Origin: Pokkaliibacter plantistimulans
Lineage (GTDB): Bacteria > Pseudomonadota > Gammaproteobacteria > Pseudomonadales > Balneatricaceae
Direction: 5' to 3'
Assembly (NCBI RefSeq): GCF_046844695.1
Contig: NZ_CP177354.1
Span: forward strand, 4,216,001-4,280,000
Length of the DNA: 64,000 bases
Below the pieces are notes generated by a model that did not search any database, was not told the DNA's origin, and saw nothing but the letters and a program-made list of their open reading frames with translations. Position 1 is the stretch's first letter, and every line of letters starts with the position of its first letter. Made by a program: the position numbers and the translations under genes. Shown here one piece after another: positions 1 to 7,651 of this stretch.

Positions 1-1
1 A

Positions 2-811
2 ACGTTGAAGGCCAACGGGGTGGACCTGGACCTTCAAAACCTGCTGATCATCTGTGCCATTTTTGGCTTTGCTGGCTCTCTGATCTCCCTGTTCATGTCG
101 AAGACAATGGCTAAGTTTTCGACTGGCACCAAGATCATTGAGTCACCCAGAACAGCTCATGAAAAGTGGCTATTGGACACAGTGGCCGAACTGTCAAACA
201 AAGCAGGCATCAAAATGCCCGAGGTCGGGATTTTTCCTGCACAGGAAGCGAATGCGTTCGCAACGGGATGGAATCGCAATGATGCTCTCGTTGCTGTCAG
301 CGAAGGGTTATTGAGCCGCTTCCGATCAGAGGAAGTCAAAGCGGTACTGGCGCACGAAATTGGGCACGTCGCCAATGGCGACATGGTTACGCTTACCCTG
401 ATTCAGGGAGTGGTGAACACCTTTGTCATGTTCTTCGCGCGCATTATTGGCCATACCGTAGATCGTTTCCTGAATAGCAATAATGAGCAAAACTCTGGCT
501 ACGGTATCGCCTACTACCTAGTGTCATTTGTGATGGAAATCATATTTGGCATACTGGCGTCAATTATTGTCGCCTGGTTCTCCAGATTGCGGGAATATCG
601 CGCCGATGAAGCAGGCGCTAGACTGACCAATAAAGATGCCATGATCAGCGCCTTACAGAGACTGAAACAAGAGTACGAACTACCATCCAGCATGCCTGAT
701 CAGCTGACAGCCTTTGGCATTCGCGGCGGCATGAAAGGTGGACTGGTCGCCCTGATGGCAAGCCACCCTCCTCTTGATGATCGTATCAACGCTTTGAGAC
801 AGCTGACTTAA
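2..811 (+). CDS. htpX: Protease HtpX (membrane zinc metalloprotease), 5' end outside the window
   Basis: This is an M48-family membrane metalloprotease that degrades misfolded membrane proteins, with its active site on the cytoplasmic side. The zinc motif HEIGH is encoded at about 353-367 and is followed by NGDM. A later REYRADEAGA segment supplies the third ligand Glu. Hydrophobic segments lie at the start and at about residues 130-195 of the visible part. The frame is open to the window edge. Compared with E. coli HtpX (293 aa), about the first 25 residues with the first membrane helix are missing, so the TTG at base 5 is not a real start. A terminator follows at 838. Confidence 0.95.
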   Translation, partial: TLKANGVDLDLQNLLIICAIFGFAGSLISLFMSKTMAKFSTGTKIIESPRTAHEKWLLDTVAELSNKAGIKMPEVGIFPAQEANAFATGWNRNDALVAVSEGLLSRFRSEEVKAVLAHEIGHVANGDMVTLTLIQGVVNTFVMFFARIIGHTVDRFLNSNNEQNSGYGIAYYLVSFVMEIIFGILASIIVAWFSRLREYRADEAGARLTNKDAMISALQRLKQEYELPSSMPDQLTAFGIRGGMKGGLVALMASHPPLDDRINALRQLT

Positions 812-837
812 GCCATAAATACATCCGCATGAACGAT

Positions 838-866
838 AAAATGGGAGCGCAAGGCTCCCATTTTTT
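838..866 (+). terminator. Rho-independent terminator after htpX
   Basis: An 8-bp perfect stem (ATGGGAGC at 841-848 pairing with GCTCCCAT at 854-861) has a 5-base loop and is followed by a T run. Flanking A and T tracts mean it could also serve the minus-strand gene at 891-1196. Confidence 0.85.
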
Positions 867-890
867 CATCCTGACTATTCTGAGTACGAC

Positions 891-1196
891 TCACTCACGC
901 GTGTAAAAGGGAAGCTCGATTTGCATCTCATCACTCGCCAAACGGCGAAACCCCCGGGCTTTGAGTGCCATGCAGCGACATTGCAACTGCTCCCAGGCAT
1001 GCTCAAACTTCAACGGCAAACGACTACGTTTTACCGTCAATAAATTGCCAGCGAGCGTATAAGCCTGCGTCCAGAGATACCAATCCCCTACAAGATCTTG
1101 CTTGATCTCGATACAGATCATCTCCACTGACGAACACCACTTAAAACGCAAGCCTGGAATCCTTACAATAGCGCGCATGAAAAAAAGGGGCGCCAT
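891..1196 (-). CDS. Small conserved hypothetical, WGR-like fold suspected
   Basis: This is a 101-residue protein of unknown function between htpX and pdxB. The start at 1196 has GAGG 6 bases upstream; a second ATG lies at 1178 without a clear site. The central part (I-x-I-x-x-DL-x-GDW-x-L, then a basic strand and a helical end with KARGFRRL) has the spacing of a WGR domain, known from poly(ADP-ribose) polymerases and from short bacterial proteins. The signature Trp-Gly-Arg itself is not conserved. The assignment is from pattern only; it could be an unrelated small protein. It is divergent from pdxB, whose start is 36 bases away. Confidence 0.6.
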   Translation of the reverse strand: MAPLFFMRAIVRIPGLRFKWCSSVEMICIEIKQDLVGDWYLWTQAYTLAGNLLTVKRSRLPLKFEHAWEQLQCRCMALKARGFRRLASDEMQIELPFYTRE

Positions 1197-1232
1197 TGGG
1201 CCTCATTCACATTCAAAAGTAAAGAGAGCCAT

Positions 1233-2462
1233 ATGACAGCACCTACGGCGGGGCGACTACGTATTGTTGCCGATGAAAATATGCCGGGTCTTACCACCCT
1301 TTTCAACGACATCGGCAGCCTGACCGCTCTCCCCGGCAGAAGTATTACCAGGCAAGACTTGCTGCAGGCCGATGCCCTTCTGGTACGTTCGATTACCAGA
1401 GTGAATCAGGCACTGCTGGAAGGAACACCCATTAAGTTTGTCGGCAGTGCCACTATCGGAACCGATCACCTAGACATCCCCTGGCTGGACAACAACCATA
1501 TCACCCATACTAATGCCCCCGGATGTAACGCTGACTCCGTTGCCGATTATGTCATCGCCGCCCTGGCTCATCTGTCTCATCAGGACGGCAGCAACTGGTT
1601 CACCAACAAGACCGCCGCCGTTATCGGTGTCGGCAATGTCGGCAGCAAGGTTGTCCAACGCTTGCGGGGCCTTGGTCTGCACGTTCTGGTAAACGACCCA
1701 CCACGTCAGCAACAACATCCAACTGATGATCCGCACTTTGTCGACCTGAATACAGCCCTCAGCGCCGACATCATCTGCTGCCACACGCCACTGGTAAGAT
1801 CAGGCGACTTCCCAACCTATCATCTTCTGGATGAGCCTCAGATCAGCGCCATACGCCCCGGCACATTACTGCTGAATGCAGGTCGTGGCGACGTCATCAA
1901 CAATCAGGCACTTCTAGAGCGGATGCAACGACAAAATGATCTGGAACTGGTAATGGATGTATGGGAAAACGAGCCACGCCCGTTGCTGGGCCTAATTCCT
2001 TACACTCGCATCAGCACTCCGCATATTGCGGGATACAGCCTTGATGGGCGATTACGAGGCAGCTGGATGATCTACCAGGCGCTGTGCCAATTCGCTGGCA
2101 TTCAACCCACAGTCTCTTTTGACCAGCTGGTGCCTGAGCCCACCATCCGGGCAGTCTCCTGCTCAGCCTCCATTTCATTGCCGGAATGCTTTAATCTAAT
2201 CCCTCTGGCACTCGATGTGAGCCGGGAGGACCAGCGTTTTCGTCGTACATTGAGCACTGCAGCGACTGGCGATCTGGCATCTGCCTTCGATACGCTGCGC
2301 AAGACTTACCCGCTCTCACGTGAACTACGTCAACTACAGGTTAGAGTGGACAAGCAAACGACTGCCACCTATAACAAGCAGACGTCATCTCAGCAGTCAC
2401 AGCCTGATGCTGCAGAAACGACAAAACTATTGCATGCTCTAGGCTTTTCGATAACGGAATAA
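1233..2462 (+). CDS. pdxB: Erythronate-4-phosphate dehydrogenase
   Basis: PdxB oxidises 4-phospho-D-erythronate in the DXP-dependent pyridoxal phosphate pathway. The 409-residue protein opens with RIVADENMPG. It has the Rossmann motif GVGNVGSKV near residue 129, the NAGRGDVINN segment with the catalytic Arg, and the STPHIAGYS segment with the catalytic His. The C-terminal PdxB dimerisation domain follows, with a Gln-rich, probably disordered stretch near the end. E. coli PdxB has 378 residues. An AAGAGAG ribosome-binding site precedes the ATG. The PilZ gene starts 3 bases after the stop, so the two are probably co-transcribed. Confidence 0.95.
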   Translation: MTAPTAGRLRIVADENMPGLTTLFNDIGSLTALPGRSITRQDLLQADALLVRSITRVNQALLEGTPIKFVGSATIGTDHLDIPWLDNNHITHTNAPGCNADSVADYVIAALAHLSHQDGSNWFTNKTAAVIGVGNVGSKVVQRLRGLGLHVLVNDPPRQQQHPTDDPHFVDLNTALSADIICCHTPLVRSGDFPTYHLLDEPQISAIRPGTLLLNAGRGDVINNQALLERMQRQNDLELVMDVWENEPRPLLGLIPYTRISTPHIAGYSLDGRLRGSWMIYQALCQFAGIQPTVSFDQLVPEPTIRAVSCSASISLPECFNLIPLALDVSREDQRFRRTLSTAATGDLASAFDTLRKTYPLSRELRQLQVRVDKQTTATYNKQTSSQQSQPDAAETTKLLHALGFSITE

Positions 2463-2465
2463 TCG

Positions 2466-3155
2466 ATGACGGTGGATCAAGACAGTACCCCTCACTCCCT
2501 TGACGATTTAGCATTACGCATTGGCGATCCGCTCTATCTGGAAACGCTTTCACCCACTACACGATATGTAGTGCGTTTAATGGGCTATGTAGCGGGAAAA
2601 AGCATGCTGGTTACCGCCCCTCTTGCACAGGGGCGCCCCATCTTGTTGAAGGAAGGCAAGCCAATACGCGTAAAGCTATTGGCAGAAAACCGTGTTTGCG
2701 GCTTCAGCACCGTTGTCATCAAAGCCTGCATGACGCCATTCAATTATTTGCATCTGAGCTACCCCAAGGATATTGAAGTACTGGAATACCGTAAGGCCAG
2801 CCGCATCAGTGTGCGCCTGATCGTATCGCTGGATGAAATGGTTGAAGAAAGTACGCCGGGGAGATGGCCCAAGCCTGCACTCTGTACCGACATCAGCACA
2901 ACAGGGGCCAAAATCAGCTCGAGCGAACCGCTGGTAGATATTGGTGAGTCACTCTATATGACGGCCCGATTAAGCGTGGCCAATGTAGAGCAAATCGTTC
3001 GCATCCCTCTGATTATCCGGAACAGAACGTTGGAGGAGGATGAAGGAGGTCAGACTATATTCCATCACGGCGCCGAATTTGCCTATCTGGACGAGGAAAC
3101 CAGGGTAGTACTGTCAGGTTTTGTGTACGAACAGATACTTAAAAACAAACGATGA
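2466..3155 (+). CDS. PilZ-domain cyclic-di-GMP-binding protein (YcgR-like)
   Basis: This 229-residue protein has an N-terminal YcgR-like flagellar-brake domain (about 15-105) and a C-terminal PilZ domain (about 107-220). The c-di-GMP-binding signatures are present: RKASR near residue 110 (RxxxR) and TDISTTGAKI near residue 140 (D-x-S-x-x-G). Such proteins act as c-di-GMP receptors on motility, adhesion or polysaccharide secretion; the partner cannot be told here. It lies directly behind pdxB, with the start codon 3 bases after the pdxB stop. Confidence 0.88.
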   Translation: MTVDQDSTPHSLDDLALRIGDPLYLETLSPTTRYVVRLMGYVAGKSMLVTAPLAQGRPILLKEGKPIRVKLLAENRVCGFSTVVIKACMTPFNYLHLSYPKDIEVLEYRKASRISVRLIVSLDEMVEESTPGRWPKPALCTDISTTGAKISSSEPLVDIGESLYMTARLSVANVEQIVRIPLIIRNRTLEEDEGGQTIFHHGAEFAYLDEETRVVLSGFVYEQILKNKR

Positions 3156-3192
3156 CCGTTTGTTTTTCTGAAAATAGGGGTAGCGAAAGCTT

Positions 3193-3218
3193 AAAAGAAA
3201 GGGTGGCCAAGACCACCC
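3193..3218 (-). terminator. Terminator downstream of tRNA-Glu
   Basis: On the minus strand GGGTGG and CCACCC form a 6-bp stem with a 6-base loop, followed by TTTCTTTT. It lies about 95 bases beyond the 3' end of the minus-strand tRNA-Glu. Confidence 0.65.
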
Positions 3219-3313
3219 GACAAGAAGGGGTGTATCACTACTACTTCAATCAAGCGTAAGCAAGACGTGTAAGCTGCTTTCACAATGCCTAATCCCTAGC
3301 ACAAACCTGATAA

Positions 3314-3389
3314 TGGCGTCCCATAGGGGGTTCGAACCCCTGTTACCGCCGTGAAAGGGCGGTGTCCTGGGCCACTAGACGAATGGGAC
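3314..3389 (-). tRNA. tRNA-Glu (anticodon TTC)
   Basis: This is a 76-base cloverleaf on the minus strand. The acceptor stem is GTCCCAT/ATGGGAC, the anticodon loop CTTTCAC gives TTC, the T arm contains GGTTCGAAC, and the 3' CCA is encoded in the genome. Confidence 0.97.
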
Positions 3390-3436
3390 GAAAACGGACA
3401 ATCAGCTTTGCAGTACGCAATTTTGAAGGAGCACAT

Positions 3437-3465
3437 ATGTTACTGACTTGCTACTGACAGGTCAA
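3437..3465 (-). promoter_or_regulatory. Predicted sigma-70 promoter of tRNA-Glu
   Basis: On the minus strand the -35 box TTGACC (3460-3465) and -10 box TAACAT (3437-3442) are separated by 17 bases. Transcription would start about 40 bases before the mature tRNA. Confidence 0.6.
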
Positions 3466-3531
3466 GAATGCCTATAACATTTCCCCACTCAATACAAGCC
3501 ATTGATAACGCAAAAAAAATATCACCCCTGC

Positions 3532-3560
3532 TTGACCTGACTTAACCATCTGATTAATAT
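3532..3560 (+). promoter_or_regulatory. Predicted sigma-70 promoter of the Asn/Pro tRNA cluster
   Basis: The boxes are TTGACC (3532-3537) and TAATAT (3555-3560), 17 bases apart. They are followed by a GC-rich discriminator (GCGCCCCGC), typical of stringently controlled stable-RNA promoters. tRNA-Asn begins 25 bases downstream. Confidence 0.75.
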
Positions 3561-3584
3561 GCGCCCCGCAGTTGAGCAAGTCGT

Positions 3585-3660
3585 TCCTCGATAGCTCAGT
3601 CGGTAGAGCAGCGGACTGTTAATCCGTTGGTCGCTGGTTCGAGTCCAGCTCGAGGAGCCA
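3585..3660 (+). tRNA. tRNA-Asn (anticodon GTT)
   Basis: This is a 76-base cloverleaf with acceptor stem TCCTCGA/TCGAGGA, anticodon loop CTGTTAA and encoded CCA. It is first in a cluster with three tRNA-Pro genes and ends 2 bases before the first of them. Confidence 0.97.
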
Positions 3661-3662
3661 TT

Positions 3663-3739
3663 CGGAGTGTAGCGCAGCCTGGTAGCGCGTCTGCTTTGGG
3701 AGCAGAATGTCGGGGGTTCGAATCCCTCCACTCCGACCA
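3663..3739 (+). tRNA. tRNA-Pro (anticodon TGG), copy 1
   Basis: This is a 77-base cloverleaf with acceptor stem CGGAGTG/CACTCCG, anticodon loop TTTGGGA (TGG) and encoded CCA. It is identical to the copies at 3794 and 3925. Confidence 0.97.
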
Positions 3740-3793
3740 CTAATGTTAAGTTTGATTATTTTTACTCCAGCAAGACTAAAGTCTTGTACCTGT

Positions 3794-3870
3794 CGGAGTG
3801 TAGCGCAGCCTGGTAGCGCGTCTGCTTTGGGAGCAGAATGTCGGGGGTTCGAATCCCTCCACTCCGACCA
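3794..3870 (+). tRNA. tRNA-Pro (anticodon TGG), copy 2
   Basis: It is base-for-base identical to copy 1, exactly 131 bases downstream of it. Confidence 0.97.
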
Positions 3871-3924
3871 CTAATGTTAAGTTTGATTATTTTTACTCCA
3901 GCAAGACTAAAGTCTTGTACCTGT

Positions 3925-4001
3925 CGGAGTGTAGCGCAGCCTGGTAGCGCGTCTGCTTTGGGAGCAGAATGTCGGGGGTTCGAATCCCTCCACTCCGACC
4001 A
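3925..4001 (+). tRNA. tRNA-Pro (anticodon TGG), copy 3
   Basis: It is identical to copies 1 and 2, again 131 bases downstream of the previous copy. It is the last tRNA of the cluster. Confidence 0.97.
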
Positions 4002-4087
4002 CCTTTCGTTATTCTGAAATACATCCTCGACTTGACTAAGATGCCGACTGGCGTAGCCTTAACGTGGTTCTCCCACCAAGGTTCACC

Positions 4088-5161
4088 ATGAGCGTATCAA
4101 CCTCTCAACCATCCCGCATAGGCACCGGGCCTATTCGTGTTGGTATCATTGGCTACGGCTTGTCAGCCAAAGTATTTCATATTCCCTTTCTCCGCACTCT
4201 GCCTGAGTACCGCCTGCAGGCTATCTGCAGCAGCCGAACAGCTGAGATCAGCGAGGCACTCCCCGGCATCAAAATCGTTGAAGCTCCGTCTGACCTCTGT
4301 GCCGATGATGATATCGATCTCATCGTGATCACCAGCCCCAATAACAGCCATTTCAATCTGGCACGCATGGCGTTGAAACATTACAAGCATGTCGTAGTGG
4401 AAAAGCCTTTTACGACATATTCAGAGCAGGCACTCGAGCTGGCAGAATATGCTGTTCAACAGCGTTGCTGTATCAGCGCCTTTCACAATCGTCGGTGGGA
4501 TGGCGACTTCCTGACAGCTCGCCACCTCATGGAGTCAGGCCGTCTCGGTAACGTACACGTCTTCGAAAGTCGTTTTGATCGTTTTCGCCCTGAAGTACGC
4601 CAGCGCTGGCGTGAACAACCAGGGGAAGGCACCGGCTACTTGTGGGATCTTGCACCACATCTGATCGACCAGGCACTCACCATATTTGGTATGCCCCACA
4701 GCCTGACAGCACGCACTCTACCACTGCGGCCCGGCGCAACTACGTGTGACTATGTCCATCTGCAACTCCACTACCCCCAACGAGAAGTCATTCTCAATGC
4801 CAGCCCCTATATGGCCGCGAAACCAGCCTTACGCTTTCTTATTCAGGGAGACGCTGGCAGCTATATCAAATATGGATTGGACCCCCAGGAAGAACGCCTG
4901 ACTGCAGGCATACAGCCTGCCGAACCAGACTGGAACAAGGAAGACGAATATCACTGGGGGGTGTTGTTTGATGGCAATGGCAAAGTCGAACATATTTCGA
5001 CACAACCTGGCGACTATGGCACTTACTACAGCAAGCTGGCCAAATGCATACACGGCCATGGCCCCAATCCGGTTTCTGCAACCGATGCCGCGCAAGTTAT
5101 ACGCCTCATAGAGCTGGCTGAACTCAGCCAAACACAACAGAGCACACTGGAATTAGCATGA
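4088..5161 (+). CDS. Gfo/Idh/MocA-family oxidoreductase (YdgJ-like)
   Basis: This is an NAD(P)-dependent oxidoreductase of 357 residues from the ATG at 4088, which has AAGG 6 bases upstream; the in-frame GTG at 4064 lacks a site. The N-terminal Rossmann motif is GIIGYGLSAKVFH. The family signature VVVEKPFT follows at about residue 105, then a C-terminal alpha/beta substrate domain with FHNRRWDGDFLT and DLAPHLIDQAL. The pattern is closest to E. coli YdgJ; related enzymes act on inositols or other polyols, but the substrate is not visible here. The stop overlaps the start of the next gene by 4 bases (ATGA), so the two are translationally coupled. Confidence 0.88.
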   Translation: MSVSTSQPSRIGTGPIRVGIIGYGLSAKVFHIPFLRTLPEYRLQAICSSRTAEISEALPGIKIVEAPSDLCADDDIDLIVITSPNNSHFNLARMALKHYKHVVVEKPFTTYSEQALELAEYAVQQRCCISAFHNRRWDGDFLTARHLMESGRLGNVHVFESRFDRFRPEVRQRWREQPGEGTGYLWDLAPHLIDQALTIFGMPHSLTARTLPLRPGATTCDYVHLQLHYPQREVILNASPYMAAKPALRFLIQGDAGSYIKYGLDPQEERLTAGIQPAEPDWNKEDEYHWGVLFDGNGKVEHISTQPGDYGTYYSKLAKCIHGHGPNPVSATDAAQVIRLIELAELSQTQQSTLELA

Positions 5162-5634
5162 AGACCGCAGATGAATTGCTAGAACAGGAACAACAATTAC
5201 TGCTCCCTTACTTCAACAACGAGTCCGCCTGGCGCTTGGGCACCCTGATTCGCGATCACGCCAGTCATATCAATGCAGCCGTTGCCATAGACATACACGC
5301 ATTTGGTCAACAACTGTTCTTCAGTGCTCTACAGGGTAGCCAGCTAGATAACCTGGAGTGGATTCGCAGGAAACGTCAAAGCGTACTGCGCTTTGGCCAC
5401 AGCACACTGTATCTGCGACGTTTTCATGAATCGAAAGGAAGAATTTTCGAGGAACAGGCGCACATTGATGTTACAGAATACAGTGGTCATGGCGGCGGCG
5501 TGCCTCTGCGACTCAAAGAAGGAGGCCTTATTGGTGCGGTGTGTGTAAGCGGCTTACCTGACACTGAAGATCATGCTGTTGCCGTGCAAGCCTTACAGCA
5601 GCTGATAGAGGAGATGCATAACGGCGCTTCGTGA
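5158..5634 (+). CDS. UPF0303 / GlcG-HbpS-fold heme-degrading-like protein
   Basis: This 158-residue protein belongs to the UPF0303 group of the GlcG/HbpS fold. The C-terminal half carries the typical GHGGGVPLRL stretch and a GLIGAVCVSGLP strand. Some members of the wider fold bind heme or cobalamin; its own ligand is unknown. It overlaps the upstream oxidoreductase by 4 bases, so it is probably its functional partner. Confidence 0.8.
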   Translation: MKTADELLEQEQQLLLPYFNNESAWRLGTLIRDHASHINAAVAIDIHAFGQQLFFSALQGSQLDNLEWIRRKRQSVLRFGHSTLYLRRFHESKGRIFEEQAHIDVTEYSGHGGGVPLRLKEGGLIGAVCVSGLPDTEDHAVAVQALQQLIEEMHNGAS

Positions 5635-5660
5635 TAACAAAGTATCATCGCATGCGGTCA

Positions 5661-5700
5661 GCAAAAAGGGTGTACCATCATCTGAGAAACACCCTTGTTT
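5661..5700. terminator. Bidirectional terminator between convergent genes
   Basis: AAGGGTGT (5666-5673) pairs perfectly with ACACCCTT (5689-5696) around a 15-base loop, with A-rich sequence on one side and TTGTTT on the other. It lies between the plus-strand UPF0303 gene and the minus-strand HPt gene. Confidence 0.7.
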
Positions 5701-5716
5701 GCCCATGATGCCATTA

Positions 5717-6070
5717 CTAGACGCCCGCCAGCCATTCGCTCACAGCAGAGGTAGTCAACTCCAGCACCGGCGGCAGCCGCTTCATGACCACATTAACAGC
5801 CATCAACTGACCACTTCGTGCACTGGTTTCCATCTGCATGGCCATCCTGGCCAGCTGCTGCGCTCCGATACCTGCAGAACTACCTTTCAGATCATGTGCT
5901 ACAAGCGTCGTCTGCGCAGCATCACCCGCACTCACAGCCTGCATCAGCCTCTCTACCTTTCCAGGCAGGTCGTTCAAATATCCCTGTACGAACGCCTTCA
6001 TCGTCGCGTTTGACGTATCTTCCGCTAACTCCAACAAGGGCGTTGGATCAAACACCTTGATCTCAGTCAC
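5717..6070 (-). CDS. Single-domain histidine phosphotransfer (HPt) protein
   Basis: This is a stand-alone HPt domain of 117 residues. The phosphoacceptor motif VAHDLKGSSAGIGA (H-x-L-K-G-S-S) lies near residue 61 of the chosen product. I place the start at the GTG at 6070 because AAGG lies 9 bases upstream and the fold begins there; the in-frame ORF extends to 6142 but that part is unlike the family. HPt proteins relay phosphoryl groups between hybrid histidine kinases and response regulators. No kinase or regulator is adjacent, so the partners must be encoded elsewhere. Confidence 0.82.
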   Translation of the reverse strand: MTEIKVFDPTPLLELAEDTSNATMKAFVQGYLNDLPGKVERLMQAVSAGDAAQTTLVAHDLKGSSAGIGAQQLARMAMQMETSARSGQLMAVNVVMKRLPPVLELTTSAVSEWLAGV

Positions 6071-6558
6071 TATGATTAACCTTATTAATGTGAAAGCCAC
6101 TAGCCGCGCAAAGTATACTCGCCCCAAACCAGCACAGCACATCCATCACTCAACACTTGCGCCATAATTTCACGATTGCATGACTATCCACTAAAGCGGA
6201 ACTGTTTTCCTAATGGATTGCCACTAATCTTGAAACACACACTTCAGATGGAACAGATTGCCGAAAAATAAAAAGACACCAGAGCTGGCAAAAGGTTACC
6301 CACTGTTACTGGTTAACAGATTGGCTTTTTCTTACGCTACGCCTACTTTTAACTCTATACATAACCACCTGACATCTAGCTGATGTCAGCACAGCATCTG
6401 TGTGGGTATTGGCAAAGAGGTAGTTTCACAGGCAACGAACCAAAAGCTAACCGACCTTCCACTCAACTCGATGTAAGACGTGTACAACAATAATTCAAGG
6501 CCAGTGACACTAGCTGAACAGCGGTTACTGCAGGCAACGCAACACAGGATAACGCTCT
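6071..6558. other. Gene-free stretch with one palindrome
   Basis: There is no convincing ORF in this 488-base gap between the divergent HPt and glycosyltransferase genes. It presumably holds the promoters of both. The clearest structure is a perfect 8-bp inverted repeat with a 5-base loop (CTGACATC at 6369-6376, GATGTCAG at 6382-6389). Confidence 0.5.
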
Positions 6559-7533
6559 ATGGCCACCCACCAATCTTCAATATGCGTAGTGCTGGAAGAC
6601 TCCAGCGGCGGCGGTGAGCACCTGGAAACCCGTCTAAAGATGCTTGCTGATCAATCCACCCTAGCCGGAGAGTGCTGGATTCAAACTAGCCAACAGGGCA
6701 CTGAGCGCGTTCGCAATCTGCTGCGCAGTAAAAAATGGCCCTGGCCAATCACCATCGTTGAAGTAGAAGACAATCGATTAGCCCAGGCACGCAACAAAGC
6801 CATAGAAGAAACCCATTGCCAGTGGATCATTTTCTGGCAAGAAAATTTCATGTGGCAGCCCCATACTCTGGAGGCCATGACGACCGACAGTCACAGAGAC
6901 TCTCCCGTCATGGTATTCAGCAACGTTGAGCTTAAAGGTGCTGGCCACACTCCCCAACCCACACTGTTTGAACACTGGCCCGGCTTCCGTCGCTTCTTTA
7001 ACCATTCGCCCTGGCGTCCGATTTCGCTGAAAGGCAGCGCTTTCCAGAGCCTGCTCGGAGAACCCGTATGCTGTGGGTCAGCCGTTCTGTACGCTGTTGA
7101 AATGCTGAAGCGTAGTGGTGGCATCAGCGAAAACCTGCCCACCGAAGCACAGCTTTGGGATGCCTGTCTGAGACTCAGCCTGCAAGGGATAGTCAGCGCC
7201 ACCCCCTACCCCTGGGTGAGCTGGCAGCAGTCAGGTACGGACAGCACGCTACCTTATATTCGCGCCTGTGAAGCGATTCATGAGCGTTATGCCGTGCAAT
7301 TAGCCAGACTGCCCATGCTGATGAAACGTCGCGCCAAAGCAAGACTGGCACAAGCCTACAGTCACTTTTATCTGGCATTGAAATGCCCGGGTCAGGCCAT
7401 TGCTCACTTGCTGCGCGCTTCATATCAACTGCCTGAGAGACGCACCTGGCAAGGATGGCATGCAGCCTTCAGCCATCTCTGGCAACAGCTGCTACCCCCA
7501 CGTTACTCAGGTGGGCAGCACACACCGGCGTAA
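6559..7533 (+). CDS. Glycosyltransferase family 2-like protein
   Basis: This 324-residue protein has a GT-A-like N-terminal half: a first strand (SSICVVLEDS), an ITIVEVEDNRLAQARNKAI segment typical of GT2 enzymes, and WIIFWQENFMW where the metal-binding DxD would lie. A clear DxD is absent, so activity is uncertain. The C-terminal 100 residues are helical and basic (MKRRAKARLAQAYSHFYL), which suggests membrane-surface association. It is a single-gene unit with a terminator directly behind. The acceptor and donor sugars are unknown. Confidence 0.7.
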   Translation: MATHQSSICVVLEDSSGGGEHLETRLKMLADQSTLAGECWIQTSQQGTERVRNLLRSKKWPWPITIVEVEDNRLAQARNKAIEETHCQWIIFWQENFMWQPHTLEAMTTDSHRDSPVMVFSNVELKGAGHTPQPTLFEHWPGFRRFFNHSPWRPISLKGSAFQSLLGEPVCCGSAVLYAVEMLKRSGGISENLPTEAQLWDACLRLSLQGIVSATPYPWVSWQQSGTDSTLPYIRACEAIHERYAVQLARLPMLMKRRAKARLAQAYSHFYLALKCPGQAIAHLLRASYQLPERRTWQGWHAAFSHLWQQLLPPRYSGGQHTPA

Positions 7534-7561
7534 TCGCCCTGCTACCTGTTCTCGTACAAAC

Positions 7562-7600
7562 AAAAACGGCGCCCCTTCTGAAGGTTGCGCCGTTTTTCAT
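7562..7600. terminator. Strong terminator between convergent genes
   Basis: The arms AAAAACGGCGC and GCGCCGTTTTT form an 11-bp stem, with T runs in both directions. It separates the glycosyltransferase gene from the minus-strand ABC transporter operon. Confidence 0.9.
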
Positions 7601-7651
7601 CATTGAAAATGTGCAGGTGATGCCAATGACTGACATCACCCACACATAGCT

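Larger units (their letters stand above)
3663..4001 (+). repeat. Tandem 131-bp repeat carrying tRNA-Pro
   Basis: The unit is the 77-base tRNA-Pro plus a 54-base spacer. Two full units and a third ending at the tRNA are present with no difference seen, including the spacers. Each spacer contains the short hairpin CAAGACT-AA-AGTCTTG. The perfect identity of non-coding spacers points to recent amplification or gene conversion. Confidence 0.95.

Noticed and set aside
3522..3740. Minus-strand 72-residue ORF over the tRNA-Asn/Pro genes
   Set aside because: It is the antisense reading of tRNA genes, a common false gene call.
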